Source of the DNA: Ciona savignyi
Lineage: Eukaryota; Chordata; Ascidiacea; Phlebobranchia; Cionidae
NCBI GenBank assembly: GCA_000149265.1
Contig: CH003356.1
Span: forward strand, 7,941-71,940
Direction: 5' to 3'
Length of the DNA: 64,000 nucleotides
This document shows, one piece after another, positions 11,640 through 25,200 of the stretch. Within the stretch, counting starts at the first letter, position 1. Every line of letters starts with the position of its first letter. The notes beneath the pieces were generated by a model. That model saw only the letters and a list, made by a program, of their open reading frames with translations, was not told the DNA's origin and searched no databases. The position numbers were made by a program, and so were the translations under genes.

Positions 11640-14600
11640 CTAGGATTTAGTCGCGCTGTATGGTGTGTGCTTCAGTGCTTCAAGGAAGAATTTTTCGTCT
11701 TCCAAGTAGTTTTGGTCCTAAACAGATAATTTGGTTATTAAGCATCAGCCGAAACAATTCAGTTATTAGGCTAATATGTTAAAGGGATGGGAAAATGTTG
11801 GTTTCGTGTAGGCAATTGCCATCAGTTACCAAAGCTACTGGTTTATGGTAAATATGACGGAGAGTTGGTGACAGAGCTATAGTTGTTCAAACCAAACAGT
11901 TTAAAGACAGAAAAAATCCACTTAGTGACTTGCTTAATGATGCAAACAACAAGCTATTGTCGTTTGGTCCCAACACCTTTGGCTAACACACATTCATATG
12001 ACATTGAAACTTTGAAAGACAAAAACAAATATACGGCCACATACCTGTTCTGCAGTATGATTCCATAACACTGTTTCAGGATTTGTAACCACATCAACAT
12101 GCGTTGTATACGAAGAGGCTGAAATACCCAAATCCGAACAATGTAGTTTGGTGGGTGTGAGATCATACAACACAGCCGGAGAAGCTTGTGGATTGGATTT
12201 TGCTGAAACGTTACACCTCTGAGACTCAAGCCTGCCTTTAACTAGGATTTTTCGTTCCTGAAATGCATATAAATAATCATTAATAATTCCTCGAAACATT
12301 AATATCACAACAGCATTAATAAGACAGTGTTGCATCAACAAAAAAATGTCGAGACTTATTAGCATACAGTGATAGATTTTTTTTAATTAATTAAGTATTG
12401 GTTTTAAATGGACATTATGCAGAGCTTAAATACCGCATTACTTGAATACTACATGAATGCTTAAATTCATTTAAATTTTATGTAATATTCCATCTAGTCC
12501 GACAGGTTAGTCTAGTGGTTAAGTGCGTCGCCTTTCAGCGGAAGGGTTGCAGGTGCAAAACTGGCCGCTAGCTTGGCTGTTGTGTCCTTGGGCAAGGCAC
12601 TTTAAGAACATTGCCTGAAGGAACGTGTGATTTATACATAACACACTACAATAGCTCCAGTAACCCGACGGTGGGCGTGAGGTGATCTGGCGATTGCCTG
12701 TGTGTTAACCCACTTGGTTTTCCCATTTACGGGGATAAACATGAATCTCCTATCCTATCCTATCCTATCCATGTTGGTCCAGTCACACTGGCTTTTAAAC
12801 TTTTTCCCTTTGCATACTGCCAAAGATAAAAATATGAATATGAATGCAACTTGCTTCGGCCAGTAGTTGGCGCTGACTTGTAACTTCATCAGATTGAGCG
12901 TGAAGTTCACTCATGCGCAACTCATGTTCTCTCTCGACACGCTTCGCTTCTTGCAATGCATGTGTGCTTTCCTTAATCCGTTGTGCATGTTTCTGTTGAG
13001 ATAAATACAGTATTAATGATCTTTAAATTACAAACTTAAGGTTTTGCTCTGAAGACCAATAATTGTGGTAACACTAAATAAAAATAACAAAAGATACTGT
13101 CACCTCTTCATTATCTTTAAGAAGCTTCTCTCGATTAATCAAGGTTTCACTCCGTTCTTCAAAGTTTCGTTCCGTGGATTTGAGATCCGACATTCTTCTT
13201 TCATACTCCTCCTTCTGCATGTGCAGCTTTGCTTCCAATGCAGCAATCCTTTCTGAGCGCTCAGCAAGACTTGAACGATCTCGTGATAACGCCTCGCTTG
13301 CTGATCGTGCCTCTCGCTCTCTCTGTGATCTCAGAGCAGCCTCCTCTTCCCTCTTCTCCTCGGCACTTCGAAATGCTAATCTAACATCCTCTTCTCGTCG
13401 AACCAACCGATCCCGATCTTCCTTAGCTTCCCGTTGTAAATTTCGCTGAAGATCTATTGCCTCGTTCTACGAAAAAGTTCAATGAGTGGATTGGTAACTT
13501 AATACAAATATTATGAGCTATATATAATAACAAAATACAAATATTGAGTAAAAAGCGGATAGTACAGCCATTTTTAAGTACCTGAGCTTTTCGTGCTTGT
13601 TCTCTTTCAGATTGCACGAGTTGAAGCAAGTGTTTTTTCTCAAGTTCAAGTGATGTTTGAGCTGACTGAAGCCTGCTTTGTTCGGCCTTAAATGTTATTT
13701 CACAGTAAATAAATTTAAGTTTTATTACTTTACATTGAACATGAAATAATATTTGACGTTTATTAAAATTTGGATGCCCAAAACAGGGAAGCACTTTTAA
13801 AGTGACCTTTATTTAATGCTAAGGAGGTTATATAGCAACCACAACATGCCTGCATTCTGTACTGTTGTTCCCTCAAACCTATGGTTCATCTCAGATATTG
13901 TCCCCTTCCAATCTAAATACAAAGATCACAATAAACATAAAACAAATAACCTCAAGAAAATACTATTACCTCGATACAGTGTGTTGCAAGTTTTTTTGTG
14001 CTTCCTCATTTTGCTGTTGTATTTGTTGCAGTTGCTTCTGCAATGCTATAAAGAAATACAGGCTGTGGTAATTTAGAGTGGTGGTAGACTGGTTTATGTA
14101 CCAAACCATCTGTCGTTTTACATTAATTTATATTCCAAATATATAATAATGTCTAGCTTAATTATAACGCAAATCAGTTGTATTCCACCTATTTGGTGAC
14201 ATTCCATGACACAACAGAACACCATACTATACCTGAAGAAAGATGTTTATTTGATACAGCTATGTTGTCTGATTGCTGAGTCATGAAATGAAATGCTGTT
14301 TCATACTTTGCTGTAAGTTTTTGCAGCTGCTGTGTCGAGTCATTTACTTTTTCCATCATTGAATCCATGTTTCTAAAATGCATACCAGTGTGTAATTCAT
14401 GATACCCACATATAACTCAATGGTAGTACATCAAATTGGCTGGGAGAGTGCATGGCCATATATAGATACTGGTAAGTGTCAAGGCATTTTAGCAATCTGT
14501 CAACATTAATCATAAACTGTATGTAGCTTCAGAAACTGATACGTACTTACATGGTATCTGATGACAATTAATAATAATTATTTGATAATATCGCAATAAT

Positions 14601-17600
14601 TGCTTGCTTTACTAAAGGACGCATCCATCCTTTGCTGCAGTATATTCGCCTATGTTCATTAGAAAACAATCCAATATTTATTGCTATTAAGACCACCCGT
14701 GTTGGCTGTTTAATTGTTTTGCTTCAGTAAACCTGACATATACAGTTGATGTCTTTAATGCTTCGATTTCGTTCAAGTGACATCGCTTAATCCTGGATAC
14801 TTGGTCTTCATGGTCACGCCTTGTCTCCTCTAATGCTTGTAAGTGGAGCGCACGTAATCTACATCAATAAAAACCTGGTTTGTCACTGAAAATAAAATGG
14901 TAAGATCACAACAAGACTTGTTAAAGCCATGTTATAATAATTCTTAAACCCCTAACACAAATAAAATCATTACAATTGGGGGACTGATAAAATGATATAT
15001 ATTTCTGATGAGCTTTCCATCATAAAGTTCTTGTAATAACCAGTGTGCATGACATCCACCTTTTTATCTCCTCTTGCTCTACAATATCCTGAGAGGCAGC
15101 TTCCACAGCATGTTCCCTCACTTGCTGTCGAACAGCGTCCAATCTTGCAGCGTACGACTCACGAACACTCCGTGATTCACGCTCTGCACGGGAGCGAATA
15201 TCTGTCAACGAGTGCTGCAGAATCTGCAAGTTGTTTTGATGTTTTTGTTTTTAATTTCTTTATACAAACTAACTACATAGTAAGTCTAATTTACACAATT
15301 TATCCGGGTGATTGTAAAATAGAAAAATAGTTTGTTAAGTAGGAAATGTACAAAAAATAGTTTAAAAATTCAAAAAATACGTAATTGAGTTTAAATAATG
15401 TTCAATATAAAACTCATACCTCCACTCTGCCATCATAAGCTTGTTTAGCCAGATCCAAATCAGCCTGGTGACCAAGCTGAACTTGATGTAATAGTCCCCT
15501 TGCATGCTCCAACTGGTTCTCCAAATTTTGAACCCGTATTTCCAGTTCCATTGACTGTGGCCGGTTTGTTGCTGGCATCTGGAGTGCCTGGTTGATGTCT
15601 GTGCAATTGCAAGTTTTAAGTGATATTTGTTCGTTTTTTTAAATTAAATCTTGAACAATTGAAGCATTGATAAAAATAAATTAGTAATTAAAACAAAGTG
15701 TTGATACTTTATAGTTTACCTGGAACCCAAGGTTTCGATTCAGCTTGGGGAATTTTTGGTTTGGATGGGAGAGACTGAAGTGTGGGTGAGAAGAGTTCCC
15801 CATCATGACTTCTACGAGAGCCGCGGGTGACAATGGGTTTCACTGGTTCATTTGGATCATTTAGTGGAACCACAGTTGGGTGTAGGTCAGGTTTAGTTGC
15901 ACTAAATTGTCAAAGTTGTTAAAAGTATGACACAGAATCATGGACAAGAAATGACTGTTAACTACAACAATTGGCAAGCTCTGATTTTTTAAATTCTAGA
16001 CCTAAATATTTATGTGCATTAGACTTGGCAAAACCATTAATAAAAAAAAAATTTTAAAACAAAAATTATTTAATTAACTTACAAAGCATTGGGATAATTG
16101 TTATTTGAATGATCAGGATTGCTGTTATTTGAAGCGACAGCACTCAAATTTGGTGAAGATGGGATTTGGATTTCCTGAGTTATATGGATTAGGTATGGAT
16201 GAGGATCATAAAATCATTTCGTTACCTTTGCTATTACCTTTGCTATAGACTGTGGTGGAAGTGCAGTTAAAGAGGATTTTTTTGTTTCAATGATTGAAGA
16301 ACTTGATGGCCTGCAAAACACATCTAATAATTCAGTATCTCTTTTCTGTTTTAGAATTTAATTGAAATATAACAAGAAGTCTTTTTCTAACATAGGAAAG
16401 TTCACACATTACATTATTACAAAGGCAAACAAGGTTGCCTAACACTGACCTAAATCAAAAGTAAATTTTGTCAATTTTAATTCTTATGAAGCTACCTTTT
16501 CAATGGCAATTCTACTTCACCAAGATCGATCTCCTGACCCAGTCCAAGGAATTCTGCTGATTTAGGTCGGGCTGAAACACCAGATGTGGAGGTAGGATTG
16601 GTGGAGAGAGATTTGGACCTGCCTGATGTTGCTTCTGTGATTTATCAATGGGAATTACAGTAGAGCTAAGAAATATGTAAGAACCTTCTTAGGTTCACGA
16701 CCAATAAAAGTAATAGACAATATACATTTGGTTGATCTACTGGGAAAGGTGATGAATTGAAGAAATATGATACACTGTAATATGACATTGATATAATTTC
16801 ATACTTCCTGATTTGTATTTCCTTTTATATATATATATATATATTTATAATATTTGAATGTTACTAATGCCGGTGTGTAATGAAATGCGAACACTTCCAA
16901 CAACAACTAGCACCTTTTTTCGAAGCAGAGTTCGAATGAGCTTCAATGTCACTGTTAAGAAAATCCAGAAAACTACTTGAATCCATCTCCGGCTTCCTGA
17001 AACATTAGCAGATTTAAAGTTAAAATAGACTGCAAGTCACCTAAGTCAGTACTTAGATTCAACAGTTCGTCGGTTTCTTCCAGTTGATGTAGATGGAGTG
17101 TACATGCCGAATGATGAATCTGTGGAAGCCATAGCAGGGCTGGGTGCTTGTTTTATTGGTGCAACATCTGTGTAAATTTTATGGATTATTTATAGAATTG
17201 GTACTTTTTAACTACTGTAAAAACATTTTTAATTGTACAACATAGTTGTACCTTTGATGAAATTGCCATCTTTGTCAAATCGCAAATTTCGAGGTTTATT
17301 ATTAGCTTTTAAAATATCTGGTTCATTGCGGAATCCAAGTAAATCCAATGCTGAACGTGAGCTGGCCTTTTCTCTATATAGATATGAAATAATAAAGTTT
17401 TAATTAACTAATTCTAGAAAAATAGTAGTAAGTAAAACTTATTGATGTTTGGTAGTACGAGCAGTCAAAAGTAAGAAAAAAACAGTGTGAAAGTTTTCAA
17501 CACTATGAGATCAGTTGCATTCGTTTCTATACACATCACTCTCCACTTAGGGTGTAAATGGTGTAAAGGTAACTGAAACTGAATCTTGACATACATATTT

Positions 17601-18953
17601 TATTTGTACTTGGTGTTATCTAAATTGGTTTACCTGGATGAGCCAAAGTGGAGCTGGTTTCAATATTAGAATATTTGCTACACTCAAGTGATGTAACCTT
17701 CTATGACTATGCTATGCAATTAAAAATTGTAGATTAGTATACTATTAACTTACAAATCCATAAGATAAGTATCTAATGAGTTTTATATTCAAATAAAAAA
17801 GTATATTCAAATAAAAAAGTATTCAAATATTAGAAAATTGTTTAGGAATGCTTTAGGAAACAGGATAGAAATATGTAGGAATCATACCTGGGCTCTAGTT
17901 TTTCATCATCAAGACCAAGTGCATCTAAAATGTCATCATCATTATCATCAAATAACTTGTCTTCTTTTTGTGGTTTTTCCACCGTGCTTGCTAAAATGAT
18001 GAATATAATCTAATTGTAGTATAAAAAAGGAATTTCGCTTAAAATTTCAAAAACGTATCTAAAATGGCAATTAATCATTGCAAATATGTATGATCTCCAA
18101 ATAAAATATACCCATAAAACAATAAACTGTTATCCTAAGAAGCATCAACTCCTAACATATACTCGAATTAAAACTACCTTGCTTTGAGGATTTCAAAAAG
18201 CTTTTCTCCACAGGTGTATTTAGTTCTTTATCATCAAATATTAGATCATCATCATGCAAGAGATCAGCTAATGGGTCATCAGGATCAAATCCGAAATCTG
18301 TGTAGAAAACCGGTTTCGTTTTAAGACACCAAGTTAATGGGATACAAGCATATAACTCACCATCTTTATCAAGCTCTGGTTTGTCATGGAAACTAACTTT
18401 CTTTTTCCTCTCAATGTTTGGTTGCTTGAGGCTACTTTTAACACTTTGTACAGTCTAGGTAACAAAAGTTGTGATTTTTTAAATTATGTGCAGAATACTA
18501 GTCATCAATTACCTTTTCTGGTTTCTTTTCACTTTTTACTTTGCTTCCAGAAAACAAATCTGCATCCAAATCATCAATGTTCTAGAAAGTTAGCAAGAGT
18601 ACTCTATGTTTATAACATTGTAAATGTATTTTAATTTTATTAACTATTATTGGTATATCACAGGGTTGTAAAGTATTTGGATGTCAAGGTGTTTTTTTTA
18701 CAATAAGATTATGTGCCTATTTAATTATTATGCATTGCCTAAGCAATATTTTTAACACTAAAAAACAAATACAATTTTTAATTCTGATATTTATGTAATC
18801 ACCCAGATCTATTTGATCACCTGACACACATCAACAATTTATGCTTTTGGAAGAATATACTGACATACAAATTACTCAAACCTTTAGGGAATCAATTAAT
18901 GCTTGTGGATCCACATCTGAAATATCAGATGATTTGTCGCTTTCGTCCATCAT
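11640..18953 (-). CDS. FBF1: Fas-binding factor 1 homologue, ciliary transition-fibre coiled-coil protein
   Basis: Start ATG at 18951-18953 (MMDESDKSSDIS), followed by DVDPQALIDSLK and, after an intron, NIDDLDADLFSGSK; this matches the DPQALLQAMK-DLDGMDAD region of human FBF1. The end is equally diagnostic: HTAEQ at an exon end (about 12055) joined to DQNYLEDEKFFLEALK (11640-11717), like human HMAEQDRDFLENEQFFLETLKK. Between them are many short exons: an acidic, low-complexity N-terminal half (about 15700-18950) and a long coiled coil (about 12880-15550) rich in E, R, Q and A, for example in 13100-13410. FBF1 is a distal-appendage protein needed for the ciliary gate and for IFT entry, and acts at apical junctions in epithelia. 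Weaker exons in the N-terminal half are not individually resolved here. A SINE sits in the intron at 12.5 kb. Confidence 0.9.
12497..12770 (+). mobile_element. tRNA-derived SINE, near full length, (TATCC)n tail
   Basis: Starts with a tRNA-like head (A-box-like TTAGTCTAGTGGTTAAG, B-box-like region about 12548-12562), has a conserved body (GGGCAAGGCACTT, AATAGCTCC, GGGGATAAACATGAAT) and ends in four TATCC repeats. The same body recurs near 28.8, 34.1, 36.4, 48.0, 59.9 and 61.4 kb. It lies in an FBF1 intron, antisense to the gene. It may correspond to the Ciona composite SINE Cics-1; that name is from memory of the literature, not a search. Confidence 0.85.
16828..16852. repeat. (TA)n microsatellite
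   Basis: About ten TA units in an FBF1 intron. A similar run is at about 57316-57333 in a Raf intron and a shorter one at 61667-61680. Confidence 0.9.
17788..17830. repeat. short tandem repeat, unit about 20 bp
   Basis: TATATTCAAATAAAAAAGTA occurs twice in succession, followed by a partial third copy, in an FBF1 intron. Confidence 0.75.
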
Positions 18954-19490
18954 GTGCTATATTTTTTTTAATAACTGTTATTAATAACCTGAAGTTTTAT
19001 TGTGGTACTTAGCCTGGAAAATTACAAAAAAATGCCACCATTACCTTATTACGTTATACAAGCAAGTAGAAATGTAAGTAGAATTTACTAATCAATCACA
19101 TTCAATTCCTTCCTTTATATTTATTTAATTCAGTGGTTAACTCTTGGTGTGATAAAAGCAGATTATTCCTTAAAATTAAAAAAAAATAGTTTATAGTCTC
19201 AGTGCATTACGGCAATTGTGTTCATTTCTAAATTCCAGTATAGTATGATTCGACAGCAATTTCCGCCACAGTATGTAGCTCGATGTAACAAAGGTTTAGG
19301 ACTTTTGTCCAGTAAGAAAACGGTCTGCATATCTTATTATCGCATATAAACCTTATCTAAAATTTAAGTAAATTCAAAAAAAATTGTGAAACGAACGAAT
19401 GGTTTGTTGACAAGCGCAACTGATCGACCGTGCCGTCATAGATGTTTTGTTGTTTATATATCAATCGTTCGAAAAGTGTTTTTTTATATT

Positions 19491-19620
19491 TTATACGGTC
19501 GTGTATCCGAATGGTTAACGAAACCAATACATATACATAATTGAATATAAAAACGGACTTTGTGATGGTTTCGAAACTTAATCCAGTTACGGTTTCGAAA
19601 CTTAAAACGGTTTCGGGCAG
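19491..19620 (+). repeat. diverged class-II tRNA-like element with repeated TTTCGAAACTTA
   Basis: Begins ACGGTCGTGTATCCGAATGGTTAAC, which resembles the A-box end of a tRNA-Ser/Leu. Downstream, GGTTTCGAAACTTA occurs twice and a shortened GGTTTCGG a third time, at the place of the B box. Related copies lie at 60109-60220 (+) and 61689-61794 (-). Too degraded to be a tRNA gene. Confidence 0.55.
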
Positions 19621-19942
19621 TTAAAAAAATATTTTCAAGAAACTTTTTAACTACGGCTATTGATTTTCCTATCGCAATATCGGTTAAAAATGCATATTAT
19701 TGATTACACTGATGGTGCAAATAAAATATTTAACAAAATGAAAGCATTTTGCTAAAGAAATGGCCAAACAATTTCTTTTAATACAATTGCAGCAAATAGT
19801 ATGAGGTTTATCACATAACAATGACGAAGTATGACTCACATTACTAAATGGTCAAGAATTATTGACATTATGTAAAATTCTGTCGAAGGAGAAGAGGACA
19901 TGAAAGGTTGGACGTGACCTACCTTCTTTCCGTTATCTAACA

Positions 19943-20258
19943 ATGTTGTGGAGGATGATGCAGCTGATGACTTGCATCAGCTTCATTCTTACAATGGAGC
20001 TTTTACACGCTGTATTTGACAAAGGTGCTTTCTTTTTAATGTGGATAGTCAACTTTTTCTTGCAGTTTATTCGAGAATTAGCCGGTAAGTTACACAATAA
20101 AAAAACTATATTTCATTTGTGTATAGGTGTACCTTAAATTTTTCTTATATCAATTTTCAGACGATCTTCTTGCGCTACGTGTCAGTGGAGCAAAAACAAA
20201 ATGCAACGTAAAAGTATGCTCTCGTAAATTTGATTCATCAGTCACAACAACTACATAA
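19943..20258 (+). CDS. candidate small two-exon gene, unknown
   Basis: Exon 19943-20084 ends at a GTAAGT donor; the next exon 20161-20258 follows a CAATTTTCAG acceptor. The join keeps one frame to TAA, giving 79 residues: a hydrophobic Met-rich first exon (MELLHAVFDKGAFFLMWIV) that could be a membrane segment, and a basic second exon with two Cys (KCNVKVCSRKF). Nothing is recognised. A competing frame upstream (NNVVEDDAADDLHQLH) also looks protein-like, so the start and even the frame are uncertain. It could be a remnant or chance. Confidence 0.22.
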
Positions 20259-20643
20259 AGGCTGCGCCGTTTATTATTAAGCTATATAATACACATTTGG
20301 CAATACAATTTTGACGAGAAGAAAAAACAAAAAATCTAGTGCACAAAATTTAGTTCAACACGGCGGAAGTCGTGATTCGATACGAGCCATTCATTCGTCT
20401 TTCCGCAATGTCGTCGTTGTTTCGTAACACTAACGTAACTTGACTCGACGGTATCGTAAGGTTAAACGGTGACTGATGGCCAGAAAAGATATCTGTAATG
20501 TTGGAAAATTAAATCTCTGATAACAAGACCCACACAGTACAACTAATGAAAACCTTTTTTAGTGAATCTAAAGTAACAGTACCTTATATATCTATACTTA
20601 AGCCTATATTTGGATTATACGACCATAGATTAATGAATATGTT

Positions 20644-22270
20644 TTATTGGAATTTATACTCTAAAAATAACATGGTACCGGTACCGTGTATCTTTTTATT
20701 TCTGCCAACTCCATTAAAAACAAATAATATGTCTTTGTAAGACATAACAAAGTCCATGAACTGAAGTGTAATTTGGTTTCCGAGACTCGACCCATCAACG
20801 GACGATCGTGCCAGTATAATCCACAAACAATCCCCACTCCCTTTGTATGAGTGGGGATAATTACGACTTGAAAATGTTCCATATGAAGCACCAATCCGTA
20901 AACTTATATCACCACAACCTGTAGTAAAACAAGAAGTTCATACACAGATAACCATCAAAATCAGTTAATTTTTAAGAATGGAGGCATTGCTTTGGTTTAA
21001 CTTATTGCATCAATGGGTTCAAGCAGTGTCCTTTTTGCGCCTTGCCCAACCACGCAACCTACCAGCTGTAAAGCCCCTTGTGTGTTGTTTTTCAATCCTT
21101 CATGTTATATTAAAGCCGACAGGAAAAAAAACCAGACTGGTACCTGAAGGACAATTGATTTCATCTGAAAGATCAGAGCAGTCGAAATCCCCATTGCATA
21201 CTTTATGCGGAGAAACACATCTTCCATCACCGCATCTATGTTGGTTTCTGCATTCTCCTATATCTTCTAGATAATACTCGAAATGATGGGTCCTATGAAA
21301 CACAAATGAAAGGGATTGTGAATCTATGCTTTCTATACAATTTCTATACAATTAATCAATACTTCAATGAAGTAAAATATAATTTTTTTGCATATTTTAA
21401 CCAAATAATCTATTCATAGCATCTTATTATTCCACTAGCGAAAGGTAATGTAAAATATCAATGTATTACTTTTTACTATGGCTATAGATGCAATTTTTAA
21501 TAGTTAAATACTTAGAACATTTCCTTATACCTTATTTCCGACAAATACTGTTGTCCATTAATTGGTGATAGCATAAAAGTCACAGATTGGCCAGGTATAC
21601 TGGTGTAGTAATTTGGTCCACTTGACCTATCATGTTGTATCTTTCTTCTGCCAGAAATGATATAAGTTGTTCCACCATTTCGATCCGAGTTAGAGTTTAT
21701 CTTGGGAATGACCAGGACCGCAACTTTTCCCTGTACCCGTACAACACAAATGTTAATTTACTCTTATGGTATAACAATTATTTCTAATTAGAAAATATTC
21801 CTTATAATAATGTCATTTCATGCAAAAAAATATACTAAGTAAATGTCAATGTAAAACTTGGTTATTTTACGATATCAATTAACCAAATCAAATAAAGTGC
21901 ACTTACAGCAGGGGCTTTTATAACCCAGTTACAGGACTTCACTTTCACTCCTTCTACTTGATTAAATCTAATAATGTTCCGGTCATTTAAAGTATCATTA
22001 ATCCAACCACGGAGTGCTCCTCTATGGACAGAACTATAATTCCCACCAAAGTTATAAATGTCTGCTGGTATTAAAACGTTTGAATTTTGAAGCCCACTGT
22101 AGTATGTGTAATAGGCATCGAAATATGGATCGTAGGAACAACCAGATGGACAGCCTTTTTCATCAGCAAAATTCGCGGCGCAATCGATTATGCCATCACA
22201 CACTCGGTCGGGTGCAATGCAAAGGTGAAGCATTGAATCGGGAGGGTAGCATGAAAATTCTCCAGGACAA
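20644..22270 (-). other. C-terminal LDLa, CUB-like, LDLa and CUB modules
   Basis: LDLa ([21 protein letters not shown]), a CUB-like domain ([12 protein letters not shown] onward to about 21540), LDLa ([20 protein letters not shown], about 21140-21290) and a last CUB ([20 protein letters not shown], 20644-20930). The final CUB is about 95 residues, a little short of the usual 110. Confidence 0.8.
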
Positions 22271-25200
22271 GCTAAAAAAAAATTTGTTGAATATTTAGGC
22301 TTTAATACAATTTGTCAGTTTATAATAATGTTTTAAGACTTACCATCAATCAGAGTGTTTTCTATCCAGTGATTCAGGCTTGGTGTAAGCATTGTAAAAT
22401 AATCAGTGCCAAGAGAAATTCCCATTTTCGAGTCTGAATTAGTCCAGGCTGGTAAACAAAAGTGAGTCAATAAATCCCTATTCAATTACACCCAGTCACT
22501 ACAGTCTACCTTGTGGCCGGTGAATTGCTTCTCTGAAGTTTGGTATCATAAAGTTTCTCTTCAAGTTGATCCAGTTGTATAGCCCATTCAAAAACCAACG
22601 CCCATCATGGCGTTGACAGAAAAGAGCAAGCCCCTGGTCGTTCTAAATTAAAATATTTAAAAAAGTGAAAGTTAGCAATTTACCAAAAAGGGAACCTGTA
22701 AATGTTAACTTACTAAGAAAGCCCCTGTTCGAATTCCTTTAAATCCACTTCTTATTAGTTGAGTTAATTCCATGTTTGTAGCAGATTCTTCGCCTTTTAT
22801 ATTTTTTAAAGAATTACAACATGAACATTACCATATTAATGAACATTACTGTATTCCTGTATCTGCTTATTGCTTTCTGAAATTTTTATACATAGACAAT
22901 TGAAAACAATACCTGAAGTATTTTGAATAAAGCGTCGGGCACATCTTTCTCTTTCAGATGCTGAACTCCGACTTATGCAGAATATATATGGCAAACTATA
23001 GTCGCTTGAAGTTACAAATGATTGAAAGTTACGTAATTTCCAAAATAAAGTGTTGTCTGTTCCATTCTCTTGCACCCTATTGGATTTATAAAGTTATTTG
23101 TATTCTGGGATGTGCGGAAATCCATATTGATTTGTACAATAATTTCATTAATAATGACTAGATTTTAATGGAGAAAACTACCTTTGCAAATGTCGGGATT
23201 TACACTAATGACAATATTTATCAATAATTCATTACAGTACTTGTACAGTCTATTGGAATTTGGATCTCTCAATATTAAGCCATTAGACCTGAGCAGCAAG
23301 AAGTTTGCATCAATCAGGCAAATACTGTAAACATTAAGAAACACAGACACTTATTTTAACCACAAACATTTACCTGTGTGAAAAAGAAGGTGAATGGCCA
23401 ACCAGTTGGCATCTGGCTTGACTGGGGAGACCACTCTCAATTGGTGAGCCAAGAGTAGCTAGATACTCAGGTGAAAATCTCTCTGTTTCAGAGGGGACTT
23501 TAAAAGCACCCACATAACCACCAACACCATTATTGCTAACTCCACTCAAAGAAGATACTGATTGTTTTTCTAAACATGCAGGAAAGAAAGGACTTGACAC
23601 TGAAATGTTAGAGTTTTCTGAACTACTGTCATAAGCTGCATATTGTTCAATTACTAGCGAAGTATCCAAAATATCTGAGTATTCGTTGTCAGTGCTTGCA
23701 CTTGTCACAGATTCATCAGGTTCCAACTTCAGCAAGGCGATATCATGATTAACTCTCGAAACATCCATGTGAATATTCTGCTCTGCATTAGGAGCAGTTG
23801 TATAAGAAGAGGAACCAGTTTGATTCTCAGTTCCCCCTTTCCCATACATGGGGTGAATGATCCACTTTGATACTTTCCATGCATTTCTTCCAGGTTCAAG
23901 ATTTTCACCAGATGATAAAGATGCGATGACGACATAGTTAATTCGTGTTTCGGACTCCGTTTCTTCCTCTACTATCTCCATCTCTATGTGTTCATCAAAC
24001 TCTGGATGAAAGAGATTAATTTTCAAAAATAATTAAAAGGCTATCATACAAATAAATTACCTGCCAAATTAATAAGTTCAGGTGGAGTTTCTGTTGTTAT
24101 GGGTTCAACAGTTGGGGTAGAGTACATGGAGTAAAATGATGGAGTCATCATGCAGTGAGCTGGCACTAAAGCCCAACTTTGTCTAATAAATACTACGCTG
24201 CATATGAAAGTATAGCCACCAACTACAGATGAAGTCGATTTTGCTGAAGGATTTTTCACATACAAACCTGCCACCCAGGGCCAATTTTCTAATGCTGAAA
24301 CATTCTAAAAAAAAACGATGTACGAATGTAAAATAAATAATGTTTAAAAATAATTCAAATATAAGTTTTTACTTACGGGATAATTTGAAATGTTATCTTC
24401 CATAGCAAAATTATTATGTCCACAATCTAAATTTAGCTCAGATATCTGAGTTTGATTCCTTGCCAGTTGGGAGGGATTATGTGGACACTGTGTTTCATCT
24501 ATTCCAGAAAAGCAGTCGTACACGCCATCACATATAATGCTATCAATGCGTGTAAAAGCAAGTGACCGCAGGCCACATAAGTCAACACTTGAACAGACTC
24601 TGTGCTTTGTACTGTTCACAGACAAAGGTGGTTCTAAAGTAGAAAACAATTCTGATAATTTCGGCAATTTTTTATTTCGTAATCAAAATTTTAAAGAACT
24701 TTATTTAGTGAATCTACCTGCATTACAGAGAAGTCGGACTGTAGATGAGCATGAACTTTCATCAGATCCACTTAAGCAATCAATCTTCCCATCACAAACC
24801 ATTTCTTGTAATATACATTCCCCTAAAATGGTTATTTTTACAAAGTGTCTTTAATCACGGAAGCATGTTTATTCTGACATTGGCAAAACAATTCTCATTA
24901 TTGTAACAACAAATGCAATCATTATACCACTGCATGCTTTCACTTAAAGTGTAAGGGTCTATTTTAGGTGATCGAAATGTAGATCATAAAATATTTAAAT
25001 GCCTTAAAGGTCACCTGTGAAAAAAATTTACCTGCTTCTGGACCATTTGTGGTGCACTGATAATGCCCTGTTGATAAATTGCAAATTTCTGAACACTTTT
25101 CTCCAATCACAAGAATGTTGTCAATAGCTATGTCCGATTGGAATGTTCTTCCGGCAACGCCTTCAAAAACCAACTGTAAAATTTTATTGAACATCATTGC

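Larger units (their letters stand above)
18954..20643. other. intergenic region between the mosaic gene and FBF1
   Basis: Contains the FBF1 5' flank, a tRNA-like repeat (19491-19620), a candidate small two-exon gene on the + strand (19943-20258) and the 3' flank of the mosaic gene. No other coding signal seen. Confidence 0.6.
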
